From positions 310,154 to 374,153 of the forward strand of contig CH003387.1 of the NCBI GenBank assembly GCA_000149265.1: a stretch of DNA of 64,000 bases, read 5' to 3'. The DNA comes from Ciona savignyi (Eukaryota > Chordata > Ascidiacea > Phlebobranchia > Cionidae). The notes under the pieces were generated by a model that was not told where the DNA came from, did not search any database, and saw nothing but the letters and a program-made list of their open reading frames with translations. The stretch's first letter is position 1. Each line of letters starts with the position of its first letter. The translations under genes were made by a program, and so were the position numbers. This document shows positions 62,001 to 64,000 of this stretch, piece after piece.

Positions 62001-63883
62001 TTTCCCATTCACGGGGATAAAGATGAATATCCTATCCTATATCACTGTTTGTAAAATATTTACACAACAATTAGATACACAACATGAATAAATACAAACT
62101 AGATACAATCATTCATATTGTTTCCAACTATACCCTAAGAGAAATTTCAAATGTTGGCTTGTGTTTTACACTCTCTAGCGATAAATAATGTTTCTATTTG
62201 TATTAAGATTAATTTGCGCATAATGTTGGCCATACAATTTTTTTATTTTATAAATAATAGGTAATTTAGTATCCTACATTCCTTTATCATTCCATGTTTA
62301 ATTTCTGTTTGTACTCCTATGCGTTTTAAATGGTTAAGAACAACTAGAAAGGTTTGACGACCAACGGAAAGAAAATTCAAGTGTGCAAAATCCTATAACA
62401 AAATAGTGAATGATGACGGTACCCAGAGGCTGTAAACAGTTAGTTTTGCAAAAAATATATTGCAATTCAAAAGAAAAGGAAAGGGGGCCATCAAAATAAA
62501 CCAAAGGATTTGAACCAATTATTTATTACACTAAAACTAACATAGAAACTATATAAATCTTCTTAGTATGATATGATTAAAACTCAAGATGCAACGCTGT
62601 TAACTGCGAAAAGTTCCGGTGTTTATTGTTTGAGGTGAGATGGGGGAAATTTTGTGCATGTAAATTGTGGCGAAAACTGTGCTTGTTAATTAGTGTGGTC
62701 TGTTAACATGATCATCGTAAATCTGGTGATTTTCTATAGTAAAACTAAATCAAATGAATTGCATTGTGTTTTATACTGCAAACCTATTCTCAAATAAGTG
62801 TTATTGTTAATAAACAATTATTTTTGGCTTAGTCAACTTGTATTTTATAAATAAAACTGTAATCTTACATAAAACAACTAAATTAAATTGAAGAGAGGTT
62901 TAAGTTGCATAAAACGAGAAACAAATCTGTCTGGATTTTAAGTTTAAAAATGACATTTTTTCCGAAGATAAAGTACTGTTTATTGGGTATTTTAAGTTAT
63001 AATGTATTTAATTTTAACTTTTATGATAAAAATGTTAATGTTTTCTAATAGTCGAGTGTCATCAATATTGTTTACAAAATGTAAATAACTTTTTTTTGTA
63101 AAGTTTAAACTGGATTAGTCAGCTTAACCTTGCCGATGTTGCGAAAAATATGCCTGTCACAAGTGCAACAAGGAAAAGAAGATAAAGGAGAAAGAAAACC
63201 ATTGTAAGTAAAAAATTTGTGAACGAAGTAGTCTCAGAATGATTTGTTATAACGCTCCATAAATGGTGCAATATATGTAGATGGTTCATATATTTTCAAG
63301 GCAAAAATAATTAATAGATATTCATAATGACATTAACAGATATACATAATGACATTTCTTATTTTTATACACTATACAAGAGTTTTATATAATCTATTGA
63401 TTTGCTGGAACTTTGACTAAAGACTTTTTTGTAAACACTGAAATAAATGTTGCACCCATTTATGTGATAAACCATATTCTCAAATATTGGTCAATTTATT
63501 TTAATTTTCCTATCATTCAGGTTACAATGGACCTTTGGAAGGAAAGATTTTTTATTAAACTAAAATACCTGTAACAATTGACTAATTCCCAGTTTTTATT
63601 TCTATTTATTTGGTAAACAAGATTAGTAAATTTAACATTTGATTGGAAAGATGATCAAATTATAATTAAATAACATTTTAAATGTTAGCATTACCCTGTA
63701 TGGCAATACATTTAATAAAAAAGAAAGAAGAACTAGACAAACCATTGTAGGAAACAAGAGCATGACCACGTCGATTAGTTTTCATTGGAGCAATGCTTGC
63801 CCATGTATTTGTTGCTGGGTTGTATGCTTCCCCTGATGATGCAACACCACCATTGATCCAACCTCCCACAGTGTACATGTGAT
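59048..63883 (-). CDS. Kelch-repeat protein, last four exons
   Basis: Exons 63743-63883, 61239-61397, 59221-59353, 59048-59163; GT-AG sites and phases agree, and the gene continues past the right edge. Translated blades: MYTVGGWINGG...EAYNPATNTWASIAPMKTNRRG; RIYAFGGGDD...MECFDPMTGKWEGLASMKQKRYG; (G)GEGLNKVECYNVRTNTWSDA; and (G)GGENELTTVEVYDPVIKEW ending SSVVAL stop. Each has the kelch double glycine and the spaced Tyr/Phe...Trp. Such C-terminal kelch propellers usually belong to BTB-BACK-kelch (KLHL) substrate adaptors of Cullin-3 ubiquitin ligases. The BTB part is outside the window, so that class is inference. Confidence 0.88.
60405..60662 (+). mobile_element. SINE in kelch intron
   Basis: Diverged head (gatgggttagtgcgatgcct), body and tail ggggataaacataaatatcc; in the intron between kelch exons 59221-59353 and 61239-61397. 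Confidence 0.85.
61746..62042 (+). mobile_element. SINE in kelch intron, best full-length copy
   Basis: Starts ggtccggcccgttggtctaa(cggttaagtgc), the tRNA-like A-box; then ggttgcaggtgcgaaactgg (B-box-like); body; tail gatgaatatcctatcctat. A good reference copy for the family. In the intron between exons 61239-61397 and 63743-63883. Confidence 0.92.
62100..63742. other. Kelch intron remainder
   Basis: AT-rich, no exon or repeat recognised. Confidence 0.4.
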
Positions 63884-64000
63884 CTGGAATTATATTATTT
63901 ATTATGGCACATTGTTGCATATATTTCTGTAAATGAACTATAAACAAGCCAAAAGTCGAATATTAAATTTTACAAATTTAAAATTTCTAAAACACACATA

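Noticed and set aside
61882-62091. Frames of type MGSTKLKERVYHIQHTAIAP at several places
   Set aside because: Translation of the SINE body.

Overview
The window is AT-rich animal DNA: GT-AG introns, small exons spread over kilobases, and a dense load of transposable elements. My best guess is a tunicate (Ciona-like). This is inference, from the cationic-core/acidic-tail antimicrobial-type peptide precursors, a relaxin-3-type receptor, vertebrate-like NUDT16 and SFT2D2 genes, and an abundant tRNA-headed SINE. There are no bacterial features. Nearly every long open frame is a repeat artefact; the real genes were assembled from short exons by splice sites and codon phase.

Layout. 0-2.6 kb: 5' part of a NUDT16-like Nudix hydrolase gene (minus). 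4.6-14.6 kb: a complete seven-exon class A GPCR of RXFP3/4 type (minus); its introns hold a hAT-type MITE, a perfect 465-bp direct repeat and SINEs. 14.6-21 kb: repeat-rich DNA without a convincing gene. 21.5-23.3 kb: two divergently transcribed genes for a short Arg-rich secreted peptide. 24-27 kb: repeats. 27.78-31.99 kb: a young, non-autonomous Ty3/gypsy-like LTR element with Gag and protease only, a tRNA-Trp-type primer site and a 4-bp target duplication. 34.5-40.0 kb: an SFT2D2-like vesicle-transport gene (minus) lacking an identified last exon. 42.6-43.2 kb: a pogo/Tigger-type MITE. 44-57.6 kb: exons of a multi-sushi (CCP) gene (minus). 59.0-63.9 kb: the last four exons of a kelch-repeat gene (minus).

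The standout is 44,915-55,992. An 11.1-kb foldback-like element, with inverted arms made of about 0.5 kb of unique sequence plus 2.1-2.6 kb of a 23-bp minisatellite, sits inside one CCP exon and is flanked by an imperfect 7-bp target duplication. Removing the element and one duplication copy gives an in-frame 177-bp CCP exon, exactly the length of the neighbouring CCP exon. Exons in its interior carry motifs of the KDZ (Kyakuja-Dileera-Zisupton) transposase superfamily. I read it as a KDZ transposon with tandem-repeat (Drosophila FB / sea-urchin TU style) termini. The transposase looks truncated or decayed.

A 162-base N gap (57,030-57,191) lies inside a SINE.
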